A stretch of DNA of 64,000 bases, from positions 70,086-134,085 of the forward strand of contig DATCKN010000129.1 of NCBI GenBank assembly GCA_036562185.1, in the 5' to 3' direction. The position numbers and the translations under genes were made by a program. The notes below the pieces were generated by a model that searched no databases, had not been told where the DNA came from, and saw nothing but the letters and a program-made list of their open reading frames with translations. Origin of the DNA: Thermoclostridium sp036562185. Its GTDB lineage: Bacteria > Bacillota > Clostridia > DSM-8532. Below, one piece after another: positions 1-8,289 of the stretch (its first letter is position 1; each line of letters opens with the position of its first letter).

Positions 1-554
1 GAGTCATTCCACATCCTGTAACCTCCGAAATGAGCCGCAATTACGGTTAGATCAGGAAAGAGCCGAAGTACGTTTGAAAGCCTTTCAGGGCTTGAGGAAT
101 CACGATTTTCATCTCCCATATGGATGAGCAACGGAAGTTTTCCCTGGATGGAAGCATATATCGGCATCATTGACCGATCGTCAATATTGAAATTCTGGAA
201 TTCAGGATGCAGTTTTATGCCTTTAAGTCCTGATGAAATAATTCTCTGAACTTCGGCATCGGGATTTTTGATGCCGGGATGAAGCGTTCCGAAACCTATA
301 ATATTATCGTGTTCTTTTGCTGTTTTGGCAATAAAATCATTTATTGCTCTAACCTGTTCAGCATGGGTTGCCGATGAATGTACCACAAATTTTTCAACAC
401 CGTTTTGCCTGCCGGTCTCCAGCAGATCATCAACCGTCCCTTTTCCGGACATTTTAAGGTTATAATAATTTCCAATATTTAAGACTGCTTTTTCAGCAAC
501 CTTGTCAGGAAAAATGTGGGTATGGATGTCAATAATTCTGTACGTTTTTTTCAT
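1..554 (-). CDS. Amidohydrolase (Amidohydro_2/TatD-like), 3' end cut by window edge
   Basis: The reading frame opens with ATG at 554 behind GGGAG and runs off the left edge, so about 184 residues are seen. The start reads MKKTYRIIDIHTHIFPD, whose HxH near residue 11 is the first metal-binding motif of amidohydrolases. Further on are LKGIKLHPEF and LPLLIHMGDE, the usual middle strands with conserved Lys and His. This pattern fits the PF04909 family of metal-dependent hydrolases or decarboxylases acting in the cytoplasm. The substrate cannot be told. It follows the ECF S-component gene on the same strand about 110 bases downstream, separated by a hairpin, so co-transcription is possible. Confidence 0.82.
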   Translation of the reverse strand, partial: MKKTYRIIDIHTHIFPDKVAEKAVLNIGNYYNLKMSGKGTVDDLLETGRQNGVEKFVVHSSATHAEQVRAINDFIAKTAKEHDNIIGFGTLHPGIKNPDAEVQRIISSGLKGIKLHPEFQNFNIDDRSMMPIYASIQGKLPLLIHMGDENRDSSSPERLSNVLRLFPDLTVIAAHFGGYRMWND

Positions 555-600
555 GTAAATTCTCCCGTTATTACTTGTTACTGCCCATAAGCCGCCGTAC

Positions 601-630
601 ACAGGCTTATGCCTGTGCCGGTAAGCCTGT
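601..630. repeat. Hairpin between ECF S component and amidohydrolase
   Basis: ACAGGCTTA at 601-609 can pair with TAAGCCTGT at 622-630. A second GCCTGT copy at 611-616 allows an alternative short stem. No T-run follows on either strand, so it is not a clear terminator. Confidence 0.4.
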
Positions 631-665
631 GTTCAGAAGTAAAACATCTCGCTTTTATCTGTTTA

Positions 666-1436
666 CTATGGATTATTCTTACCTTCGAATAACTCATTTG
701 CTTTCAGCAGGGCAGGTGCGAGGGCTATCGTTATAACAATTCCGGTCACAAGCTGAACTAAATTCATTGGAACGCTGAAAACAGGTGAAATAGGGTTACC
801 GTAAAGTATATACTCGGCAAAGTAATACCCTATCACCATGCATGCACCTGAGCTGAGCATTCCAAGAACAACTCCGGCACGTATGACCTGTGCGTTTTGC
901 TTTCGTGCAAAATATAGTATAATTGTAAATATTATAATTATAACGACAACGGTTGCTGCTGTCAATTTCCACTGGGTGTCGCTGGCAGCTTTAATTACGT
1001 TTTCAGGTGAATCCTCCAAAACCTCTGCCAGGTTGTAAACCGAAAAGCTGATTGCTTTTGCCAGCGCATTTTTGACAACGGCAAAAAAAGTGATCCACAC
1101 AGTTACCGTTGTTGCCGCTGAAATCAGGATATCCCTTTTTGTCCTGTGACTTATAACCAGCCCCATTATTAATGCCATAAGCGATTTTATAATTAATGTC
1201 GGTATTGCCCATTGCGCATACGGGGAGAGGATATCGGACAGCATCGAACCTACGCCTGATGCAAAAGCCCCGTAAACCGGGCCAAGCAAAAGGGTTGATA
1301 GGAATATAAACCCGTCGCCGAGGTGGATATAACCATTTACAGTGGGAATTTTTATAATGCTGGTGGATAAAAAAACAAGAGCAGTCATTAATCCGGTTAA
1401 TATTATTTTTTTTAACTTACTGTTATTTCCGGCCAT
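666..1436 (-). CDS. ECF transporter substrate-binding (S) component, candidate vitamin B6 transporter
   Basis: A 256-residue polytopic membrane protein with about six hydrophobic segments. The N-terminal half (VNGYIHLGDGFIFLSTLLLG, then GPVYGAFASGVGSMLSDIL) is typical of PF07155-type S components, which bind a vitamin and associate with the shared EcfT and EcfA1/A2 module encoded elsewhere. The start is the ATG at 1436, because AGGAG lies 8 bases upstream; longer starts at 1466 or 1442 have no well-placed site. It is divergent from a PdxR-like MocR regulator, and in Gram-positive bacteria such pairs often handle pyridoxine or pyridoxal. The substrate is therefore inferred from context; the fold assignment is firmer. 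Confidence 0.8.
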   Translation of the reverse strand: MAGNNSKLKKIILTGLMTALVFLSTSIIKIPTVNGYIHLGDGFIFLSTLLLGPVYGAFASGVGSMLSDILSPYAQWAIPTLIIKSLMALIMGLVISHRTKRDILISAATTVTVWITFFAVVKNALAKAISFSVYNLAEVLEDSPENVIKAASDTQWKLTAATVVVIIIIFTIILYFARKQNAQVIRAGVVLGMLSSGACMVIGYYFAEYILYGNPISPVFSVPMNLVQLVTGIVITIALAPALLKANELFEGKNNP

Positions 1437-1473
1437 TTCCATCACTCCTGTTGAAGTTCGGTTCAATTATATC

Positions 1474-1501
1474 TTGCCTCCAATTTTTGTTATGATATAA
1501 T
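1474..1501 (+). promoter_or_regulatory. Sigma-A-type promoter of the MocR regulator
   Basis: TTGCCT at 1474-1479, a 16-base spacer and TATAAT at 1496-1501 predict transcription starting near 1508, just before the palindrome at 1511. A possible minus-strand -10 (TATAAT, 1471-1466) for the ECF gene overlaps this promoter. Confidence 0.55.
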
Positions 1502-1510
1502 ATAGCATAT

Positions 1511-1560
1511 AACTGACCACTGTAAAAGTGACAGTTTTTTAAAAAATGAAGGGGACAGTT
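1511..1560. promoter_or_regulatory. Inverted repeat plus third half-site, likely MocR/PdxR operator
   Basis: AACTGACCACT (1511-1521) and AGTGACAGTT (1527-1536) form an imperfect inverted repeat. A further GGGGACAGTT at 1551-1560 repeats the right arm in direct orientation 24 bases on. The cluster lies between the divergent promoters and the regulator start, where autoregulating MocR proteins bind. It is seen in sequence; its binding role is inferred. Confidence 0.5.
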
Positions 1561-1561
1561 T

Positions 1562-2896
1562 ATGGTTTTTGAATCTTCGTGGTATGAATTCCAGAATTCA
1601 AACATGCCTAAATATGTAAGGCTTTATTTCTGCATACGCAGGGAAATAGAAAGAGGAAACATGGAACAGGGCTGTAAACTGCCATCAATACGGCAGGTAT
1701 CAAAAGAGCTGGGATTAAGCTCAACGACCGTTGAAAATGCTTATAACCAGTTAATGGTTGAAGGATATATATACAGTATTCCTCAGAAAGGTTATTTCGC
1801 GTCCAGCCTGGACCCGTTATATATAAATGTTTCAGGTTCTCCTGCGGAAAAAACGGTGCAGGATGAAAACACACCGGTAAGCGATGATTATCCGGATACC
1901 GAATTCTTTGATTTTAGTGAATGGAGAAAGATATACAGCCAAATCATGAGGGATTCCGGGAAACGGCTGTTTATTGAAGGAAATCCGCGAGGAGAGGCAG
2001 AACTTCGGAAAGCTTTGGCCGATTATACGTACAAGGCCAGAGGAGTTGTTTGCAGTCCTGATCAAATAATTATTGGTTCGGGAGTGCAGACCCTTTTGCA
2101 TATTTTTTGCGACATCGCCTCAGGAATTGTAAAACCTGACGTTGCTTTTGAAGAACCTGGTTTTGTTGATGTAAGGCCGGTTTTTCAGAAAAGGGGCTAT
2201 AAATTGCATCCTGTAAATCTTGACAGCGACGGTATAAATATCGAATCTCTTTTAAAATCAGAGGCCGCTGTCTGTTATACAAGCCCATCCCATCAGTATC
2301 CCACCGGCATGGTAATGCCAATCCAAAAAAGAATGGAGCTTATCAGATGGGCTGACTGCACGGACGGTTATATACTGGAGGATGATTATGACAGCGAACT
2401 CAGGCTTTCAGGAAGGCCGGTCCCGTCATTATACAGCCTTGACAACAGCGGGCGTGTTGTTTACATAGGCTCCTTCTCAACTGTTATAGCGCCTTCATTG
2501 CGCATAAGCTACATGATCCTGCCCGATTTTCTCAATGAAAGGTATAAAACCATGATTACCGGCTACAGATCAACAGTTTCCACCGCAGAACAGCTTGTTT
2601 TGTCTGAATATATAAGTAAAGGGTTGTATGCAAAACATCTTCGCCGGTTGAGGAAAAAATGCTCTGAGAAACTCAAGACTCTTAACAAAACTGCCAAATG
2701 CTTTAAAGGACGGTTAAAAATCCATTCATCTGATACAGGCACTTTTGTTCTCATTGAAATTGAAAAAAATCAAAAAGATAATATAAGGAAGATTAACAGT
2801 CCATATCTGACTGAATTGTGGGACGGCTTTTTTGTGTTCAATTATGCAAATGTCAATGCCGAAAAATATGAATCAATTCTTAAGCAATTGATATAA
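1562..2896 (+). CDS. MocR/PdxR-family regulator (GntR winged helix fused to aminotransferase-like domain)
   Basis: 444 residues. Residues about 12-80 form a GntR-type winged helix (KLPSIRQVSKELGLSSTTVE, then YNQLMVEGYI). The rest is a fold-type I aminotransferase-like domain (ILEDDYDSELRLSG, YIGSFSTVIAPSLRISYM). At the usual PLP-lysine position the sequence reads GSFSTVIAP rather than GSFSKxxxP, so the internal-aldimine lysine seems replaced by Thr and PLP may not bind covalently. ATG at 1562 has AAGGGG 7 bases upstream. It is divergent from the ECF S component, and probably controls it. A role in vitamin B6 homeostasis is likely but not proven by sequence. Confidence 0.82.
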   Translation: MVFESSWYEFQNSNMPKYVRLYFCIRREIERGNMEQGCKLPSIRQVSKELGLSSTTVENAYNQLMVEGYIYSIPQKGYFASSLDPLYINVSGSPAEKTVQDENTPVSDDYPDTEFFDFSEWRKIYSQIMRDSGKRLFIEGNPRGEAELRKALADYTYKARGVVCSPDQIIIGSGVQTLLHIFCDIASGIVKPDVAFEEPGFVDVRPVFQKRGYKLHPVNLDSDGINIESLLKSEAAVCYTSPSHQYPTGMVMPIQKRMELIRWADCTDGYILEDDYDSELRLSGRPVPSLYSLDNSGRVVYIGSFSTVIAPSLRISYMILPDFLNERYKTMITGYRSTVSTAEQLVLSEYISKGLYAKHLRRLRKKCSEKLKTLNKTAKCFKGRLKIHSSDTGTFVLIEIEKNQKDNIRKINSPYLTELWDGFFVFNYANVNAEKYESILKQLI

Positions 2897-2933
2897 GACC
2901 ATTTGGCGGCATCGGGGAATACAGTTCTGAAAT

Positions 2934-2962
2934 TTGAGAAATTGTAATTTTTTTGATATAAT
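2934..2962 (+). promoter_or_regulatory. Distal promoter of the aminomutase gene
   Basis: TTGAGA at 2934-2939, 17-base spacer, TATAAT at 2957-2962. Transcription from here would carry a leader of about 320 bases before the coding start at 3288. Confidence 0.55.
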
Positions 2963-3287
2963 AAATTTAACCGGTGTAAACTCATCATTCTGCTGCATTT
3001 TTTAACCCAGTTAGATTAGAACCTTTGATAGGTTTTATTTTCTGTATTCATTAAGCCAGGCATTTGATTTTATTTCTGGGGATTAACAGCTTTTACGCTA
3101 AAATTTGTGCATTACAGCAAAATACTTGCGGATGTGTTGCATAACCTGGACAGAATGCGCTTTAATGCCCGTATTATGGGTGCAATCAGCACAAGGCGCT
3201 AATTGATTTGGTTAATTATCCTGTAAAGAAAGATAATTGACCGTAATGTTCAGTTTATTTTATTTAAAAAGAAAGAGAGGTTGAAAG
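2963..3287 (+). other. Long untranslated leader and intergenic region before glutamate 2,3-aminomutase
   Basis: No credible open reading frame is present. The segment around 3150-3205 can fold: GCGC boxes flank a GCCC/GGGT hairpin. A second promoter-like pair lies at 3208-3213 (TTGGTT) and 3232-3237 (GATAAT), spacer 18, and would give a short leader. I do not recognise a known riboswitch class here. Confidence 0.4.
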
Positions 3288-4517
3288 ATGGAGTATTTCA
3301 AAGAGCCAAAAGATCGTTTTGAGCAACTCAGGAATGAGATTTCAGATTACGAAAATATCAAAGACAGTATTTTAACAGGTATTGAAGATTATGAAAAAAT
3401 AGCATATCAGAAAAAGAAAATTCTTAAGTACCTGAATGCCACCGAAGAAGACTATAATGATTACCATTGGCAGATTAAAAACCGGTTTACATCATCCGAA
3501 GGCCTTTCCGGGATTATTCAATTAACCGAAAAAGAAATAAACAATATAAACGAAGTGGCGTCAAGATACCGATTCGCAGTATCACCGTACTACTTGTCAT
3601 TGGTGGTTCCCGATAATCCTGACTGTGCGATTAGAAAACAGGCAATTCCGTCGGCTGACGAACTTAATGATTTGGGAGAGCTTGATCCGATGGATGAAAA
3701 AGGGACCGCAATTCATGAAATTATTACAAGAAGATATCCCGACCGGTTAATTATAAAAATTACAAATGTTTGCGGAATGTTTTGCAGGTTCTGCCAACGA
3801 AGAAGGCTAATCGGGGAAACCGACAGGATTGTTCCCAGGTCAAAAATTCAGGCGGCGATAGATTATGTACGTGAAAACAAGGAAATACGTGATGTATTGA
3901 TAACAGGCGGGGATGCCTTTTTAGCCTCTGATGAATTGCTGGAGTGGATGTTAAAAGAGCTGAGAGCAATACCCCATGTTGAAATAATCCGTTTTGGATC
4001 GAGAACACCGGTAACATTGCCCCAGAGAATTACAAAAAGCCTTGTTGATGTTTTGAAGAAATATCATCCCGTGTTTGTAAATACTCATTTTAACCATCCG
4101 AGGGAAATAACTCCCGAAGCCAAAAAAGCATGCGAAATGCTGGCAGATGCCGGAATACCCATTGGAAACCAGATGGTGTTGCTGAATGGTGTGAATAATG
4201 ACAAGTATGTTGTAAGGAAGCTGAACCAACAGCTTCTGACAATACGGGTAAAACCATATTACATATTCCATCCTAAAACTGTGAAAGGTACAAGTCATTT
4301 TTGGGTAAAAATAGAGGAAGGGCTGGAAATAATGGAAAGCCTGCGTGGAAGGACTTCGGGGCTTGCTATTCCTACATATATCATAAACGGGCCGAAAGGC
4401 CTGGGCAAAACGCCAATCATGCCAAACTATATGCTTTGTCTCGGCAAGGATAAGGCAACATTCAGGAACTGGCAGGGAGAGTATTTTGAAGTTGAAAATT
4501 TTGGTCCCAATGCTTAA
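3288..4517 (+). CDS. eam: Glutamate 2,3-aminomutase (radical SAM, KamA family)
   Basis: 409 residues. The radical SAM cluster motif CGMFCRFC places Cys162, Cys166 and Cys169 in the CxxxCxxC spacing shared with lysine 2,3-aminomutase. The PLP lysine is K374 in GLGKTPIMPNY. The substrate-specificity positions separate it from lysine aminomutase: where KamA has two aspartates that hold the lysine side-chain amine, this protein has Lys330 (FHPKTVKG) and Asn367 (YIINGPKG), the pair reported for the Clostridioides difficile glutamate enzyme, with the same 37-residue spacing. It should turn L-glutamate into L-beta-glutamate, a compatible solute. ATG at 3288 follows AGAGAGG. The gene stands alone behind its own leader. 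Confidence 0.88.
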   Translation: MEYFKEPKDRFEQLRNEISDYENIKDSILTGIEDYEKIAYQKKKILKYLNATEEDYNDYHWQIKNRFTSSEGLSGIIQLTEKEINNINEVASRYRFAVSPYYLSLVVPDNPDCAIRKQAIPSADELNDLGELDPMDEKGTAIHEIITRRYPDRLIIKITNVCGMFCRFCQRRRLIGETDRIVPRSKIQAAIDYVRENKEIRDVLITGGDAFLASDELLEWMLKELRAIPHVEIIRFGSRTPVTLPQRITKSLVDVLKKYHPVFVNTHFNHPREITPEAKKACEMLADAGIPIGNQMVLLNGVNNDKYVVRKLNQQLLTIRVKPYYIFHPKTVKGTSHFWVKIEEGLEIMESLRGRTSGLAIPTYIINGPKGLGKTPIMPNYMLCLGKDKATFRNWQGEYFEVENFGPNA

Positions 4518-4526
4518 ATAAAAATG

Positions 4527-4555
4527 TTGAGTTTTTACAATCAAAAATATATTAT
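4527..4555 (+). promoter_or_regulatory. Promoter of asnS
   Basis: TTGAGT at 4527-4532, 17-base spacer, TATTAT at 4550-4555. The leader to the coding start is only about 60 bases. Confidence 0.55.
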
Positions 4556-4621
4556 TATGTTATATCTGTTTCTTAAATGGTATAAAATGTTGATTAAGCA
4601 ATGATGACAGGAGATGAAACG

Positions 4622-6013
4622 ATGGAGAGAACTGAAATTAGGAAACTGTTTGAAAACACATCGCAATATACAGAAGGTGAGCAGACGGTTTGCGGCTGGG
4701 TTCGCACCATCCGCCTTTCAAAGACCTTTGGTTTTATTGAATTGAACGACGGATCATGCTTCCAGAACCTGCAGGTTGTATTTGATGACCAGCTTCCGAA
4801 TTTTCCTGAAATATCTAAATTAAATGTTGGCAGCAGCCTGATTGTAAAAGGAAACCTGGTTGAAACACCTCAGGCCAAGCAACCTTTTGAAATAAAGGCA
4901 ACTTCCATAGAAATAGAAGGTACATCCACTCCCGACTATCCATTACAGAAGAAAAGGCATACATTTGAATACTTAAGAACCATAGCCCATTTAAGGCCAA
5001 GAACCAATACATTCTCGGCAGTGTTCAGGGTGCGTTCGATACTTGCATATGCAATCCACAAGTTCTTCCAGGAAAATGGCTTTGTTTATGTGCATACACC
5101 GATAATTACCAGCAGTGACTGTGAGGGTGCAGGAGAAATGTTCAGGGTTACCACCCTTGACATGAATAACCTGCCTAAAGGCAAGGACGGGGCAGTGGAT
5201 TTTTCAGAGGACTTTTTCGGAAAGTCAACCAATCTTACGGTTAGCGGCCAGCTTTCTGTTGAAACATACTGCATGGCTTTTTCAAAGGTTTATACCTTTG
5301 GACCGACATTCAGGGCAGAAAACAGCAACACCGCACGCCATGCGGCTGAGTTCTGGATGGTAGAGCCAGAAATTGCTTTTGCCGATTTAAAGGATGATAT
5401 GGAACTGGCTGAATCGATGTTGAAATATATCATCAATTATGTGATGGAAAACGCCCCGAAAGATATGGAGTTTTTCAACAACTTTGTTGACAAGGGGCTC
5501 ATTGAAAGACTTACCCATGTTAAAAACTCCAGTTTTGAACATGTAACGTATACCGATGCCATAAAAATTCTTGAGAAAGCCGATCAGGATTTCCAATATC
5601 CTGTTTACTGGGGATGCGACCTGCAAACCGAACATGAACGGTATCTGACAGAGAAATACTTTAAGAAGCCGGTATTTGTTACCGATTACCCAAAGGATAT
5701 TAAGGCATTCTACATGAGGCTCAATGATGATGGAAAAACCGTTGCTGCTATGGATTTGCTTGTTCCAGGCGTGGGTGAAATTATCGGGGGCAGCCAGCGT
5801 GAAGAAAGATATGATGTTCTTGAAAAGAAAATTAACGAAATGGGATTGGATATGGAAAACTACTGGTGGTACCTTGAACTGAGAAAATACGGCGGAACCA
5901 GGCATGCCGGTTTTGGACTCGGTTTTGAAAGAGCTTTGATGTATATAACCGGAATGCAGAATATCCGTGATGTGATACCATTCCCGAGAACTGTTAATCA
6001 CGCTGATTTCTGA
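4622..6013 (+). CDS. asnS: Asparaginyl-tRNA synthetase
   Basis: 463 residues, the normal length for this class IIb enzyme, which charges tRNA-Asn with asparagine in the cytoplasm. An N-terminal OB-fold (CGWVRTIRLSKTFGFIELND) binds the anticodon. The catalytic core shows motif 2 (FGPTFRAENSNTARHAAEFW) and motif 3 (GFGLGFERALMY). ATG at 4622 has AGGAG 8 bases upstream; that site lies inside the seven codons that an alternative start at 4601 would add, so 4622 is preferred. The gene has its own promoter and is followed 54 bases later by dapF, with which it may be co-transcribed. Confidence 0.96.
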   Translation: MERTEIRKLFENTSQYTEGEQTVCGWVRTIRLSKTFGFIELNDGSCFQNLQVVFDDQLPNFPEISKLNVGSSLIVKGNLVETPQAKQPFEIKATSIEIEGTSTPDYPLQKKRHTFEYLRTIAHLRPRTNTFSAVFRVRSILAYAIHKFFQENGFVYVHTPIITSSDCEGAGEMFRVTTLDMNNLPKGKDGAVDFSEDFFGKSTNLTVSGQLSVETYCMAFSKVYTFGPTFRAENSNTARHAAEFWMVEPEIAFADLKDDMELAESMLKYIINYVMENAPKDMEFFNNFVDKGLIERLTHVKNSSFEHVTYTDAIKILEKADQDFQYPVYWGCDLQTEHERYLTEKYFKKPVFVTDYPKDIKAFYMRLNDDGKTVAAMDLLVPGVGEIIGGSQREERYDVLEKKINEMGLDMENYWWYLELRKYGGTRHAGFGLGFERALMYITGMQNIRDVIPFPRTVNHADF

Positions 6014-6067
6014 TGCCAAATACAATGATAAATGGATTATTCAATTGCCGTTTTATTGGGAGATAAT

Positions 6068-6904
6068 ATGAAATTTACAAAAATGCATGGTTTGGGCAAT
6101 GATTACGTATATATAAACTGCTTTGAGGAGAGGGTTGAAAATCCCGCTGAATTGGCCAGATTTGTCAGTGACCGGCATTTTGGCGTCGGTTCTGACGGGC
6201 TGGTATTGATCCTGCCTTCAGAGAAAGCCGATTTCAGAATGAGGATGTTCAATTCCGACGGTTCAGAAGCAGAAATGTGCGGTAATGCCATCAGATGCGT
6301 GGGTAAATATGTATACGACAACAGGATGACCGATAAAGAAACCGTGACGGTAGAAACCCTTGCAGGAATAAAGATCCTTGAGTTATTTCCCGGGAAAGAC
6401 CGGAAAGTTGAGCTTGTAAGGGTGGATATGGGAGAACCTGTGCTTAAGACAGGGGATATTCCTGTGGATAGCAGCCTTGACAGGTTTATAAATGAGCCGG
6501 TAAAAATCATGGATGAAGCATACCATGTTACATGTGTGTCAATGGGAAATCCCCATGCGGTAACCTATGTCAGGAATGTTAAGGATTTTCCCCTGGAAAA
6601 AGTCGGCCCGTTAATGGAAAACCATCCCCTTTTCCCGAAAAGGATAAATGCAGAATTTGTTGAAGTTGTGAACCGGTCTTACTTAAAGATGAGGGTTTGG
6701 GAAAGAGGAGCAGGTGAAACCATGGCATGTGGCACAGGCGCCTGTGCGGTTCTGGTAGCGTCCTGCCTTAACGGGTTGTCGGAAAGAAAGGCAACTGTTG
6801 AACTGCTCGGAGGAAACTTAACAATAGAATGGAACGAAGAAAATAACCACGTATATAAAACCGGACCTGCAACTTATGTTTTCACAGGATTTCTGGACGT
6901 GTAG
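6068..6904 (+). CDS. dapF: Diaminopimelate epimerase
   Basis: 278 residues. It interconverts LL- and meso-diaminopimelate, giving the cross-linking residue of peptidoglycan and the precursor of lysine. Both active-site cysteines are present: Cys71 in EMCGNAIRC and Cys221 in MACGTGAC. The N-terminus MKFTKMHGLGNDYVY is the family signature and fixes the start at 6068, with GGGAG five bases upstream; the in-frame ATG at 6032 adds 12 unlike residues. It lies directly upstream of dapL, which supplies its LL-substrate, so the pair forms the last two steps of the aminotransferase branch of the pathway. Confidence 0.96.
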   Translation: MKFTKMHGLGNDYVYINCFEERVENPAELARFVSDRHFGVGSDGLVLILPSEKADFRMRMFNSDGSEAEMCGNAIRCVGKYVYDNRMTDKETVTVETLAGIKILELFPGKDRKVELVRVDMGEPVLKTGDIPVDSSLDRFINEPVKIMDEAYHVTCVSMGNPHAVTYVRNVKDFPLEKVGPLMENHPLFPKRINAEFVEVVNRSYLKMRVWERGAGETMACGTGACAVLVASCLNGLSERKATVELLGGNLTIEWNEENNHVYKTGPATYVFTGFLDV

Positions 6905-6999
6905 GGTTCCATGCTGGTTTTTGCTTTATTCAACTCCGGAATAAGCCATTTTATCGTGAATAATAGCATGTCTGAATAAGAGAGGTGAGAAATGCAGCT

Positions 7000-8235
7000 A
7001 TGGCATATGTAAATGAAAACTACCTGAAACTGCCCGGCAGTTACCTTTTTGCGAACATAGGGAGGAAAGTTAATGCGTTTAGGCAGGAAAACCCTGATGC
7101 CGATATAATACGCCTTGGTATTGGGGATGTAACACTTCCTTTGGTCCCGGCAATTGTAGAGGCAATCCGCAAGGCCACCGATGAGATGGCGAAGCCCGAA
7201 ACCTTCAGGGGGTACAGCCCTGAACAGGGGTATGACTTCCTTATTGAAAAAATAATAAAACATGATTATAATGCCCGGGGCATTGATTTATCCGCTGATG
7301 AAGTATTTATCAGCGACGGAGCCAAAAGCGACACAGCTAATATGCAGGAGATATTTGGAATCGACAATGTTGTTGCGGTAACAGATCCGGTATACCCGGT
7401 TTATGTGGACAGCAACGCGATGGCAGGAAGAATCGGGGATTATGACAGCGTGGCAGGAAAGTGGACCAATCTTGTTTATTTGCCATGTACCGCAGAAAAC
7501 AGCTTCATACCGTCCTTGCCGGAAAAAAAGGTGGATATGATTTATTTATGCTACCCGAATAATCCAACCGGAACAACTTTAACAAAAGAGCAGCTAAAGC
7601 AATGGGTGGATTATGCAAGGGAAAACAGGGCAATTATTTTATACGATGCCGCTTACGAGGCATATATTACTCAACCCGAAATTCCACACAGCATTTACGA
7701 AATTGAAGGTGCCAGGGAAGTTGCAATAGAATTCCGAAGCTTTTCGAAAAATGCGGCATTTACAGGTACAAGATGTGCATATACCGTTGTCCCAAAAACC
7801 GTCAAAGGATATACAAAGTCAGGAGAACCCGTTGAGTTGAACAAGCTCTGGAACAGGAGGCATTCAACAAAGTTCAACGGAGTGGCATACATTATTCAGA
7901 GAGGTGCCGAAGCAGTTTACAGTGAAGAGGGACAGAAGCAAATCAGGGAAGAAATAGCTTATTATATGGAGAATGCCAGAATTATACGAGAGGGAATAGC
8001 TGCCTTGGGTATTAAGGTGTTCGGTGGTGTAAATGCACCTTATATCTGGCTGAAAACGCCAGACGGTTATGATTCATGGCAATTCTTTGACAAACTCCTG
8101 AAAGATGCTCATGTGGTTGGAACACCGGGTGTTGGTTTTGGCCCGAGCGGAGAAGGATATTTCAGGCTTACCGCTTTTGGCAGCCGGGAAAACACCATAA
8201 AAGCGATTGAAAGAATTAAAAACCTTAAGTTCTGA
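7000..8235 (+). CDS. dapL: LL-diaminopimelate aminotransferase
   Basis: 411 residues, standard for DapL, a PLP-dependent fold-type I aminotransferase that converts tetrahydrodipicolinate and glutamate directly to LL-diaminopimelate, bypassing the succinyl or acetyl steps. The PLP lysine is K250 in SFSKNAAFTGTRC; the substrate loop reads YPNNPTGT. The start is the ATG at 7000, behind AGAGAGGTGAG; the upstream in-frame GTG at 6985 lies inside that ribosome site. It ends just before a strong terminator shared with the converging gatD gene. DapL is typical of anaerobic Clostridia and of a few other phyla. Confidence 0.95.
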   Translation: MAYVNENYLKLPGSYLFANIGRKVNAFRQENPDADIIRLGIGDVTLPLVPAIVEAIRKATDEMAKPETFRGYSPEQGYDFLIEKIIKHDYNARGIDLSADEVFISDGAKSDTANMQEIFGIDNVVAVTDPVYPVYVDSNAMAGRIGDYDSVAGKWTNLVYLPCTAENSFIPSLPEKKVDMIYLCYPNNPTGTTLTKEQLKQWVDYARENRAIILYDAAYEAYITQPEIPHSIYEIEGAREVAIEFRSFSKNAAFTGTRCAYTVVPKTVKGYTKSGEPVELNKLWNRRHSTKFNGVAYIIQRGAEAVYSEEGQKQIREEIAYYMENARIIREGIAALGIKVFGGVNAPYIWLKTPDGYDSWQFFDKLLKDAHVVGTPGVGFGPSGEGYFRLTAFGSRENTIKAIERIKNLKF

Positions 8236-8240
8236 ACAGA

Positions 8241-8273
8241 AATGGAGCTGTTACAACGAACAGCTCCATTTTT
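8241..8273. terminator. Bidirectional terminator between dapL and gatD
   Basis: AATGGAGCTGTT (8241-8252) and AACAGCTCCATT (8259-8270) form a perfect 12-bp stem with a 6-base loop, flanked by T on the right and A on the left, so it can stop both converging transcripts. Confidence 0.85.
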
Positions 8274-8289
8274 AACCGCTATAAAAAAT

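Noticed and set aside
3288..4517. Lysine 2,3-aminomutase assignment
   Set aside because: The two diagnostic aspartates are replaced by Lys330 and Asn367, which fit the glutamate enzyme.
3951..4544. Minus-strand frame of 197 codons across the aminomutase gene
   Set aside because: It is antisense to a clear gene and has no family-like sequence; the same holds for 5387-6025, 52771-53397 and 63275-63856.
4518..4621. T-box leader before asnS
   Set aside because: The promoter leaves only about 60 bases before the start, too short for a T-box.
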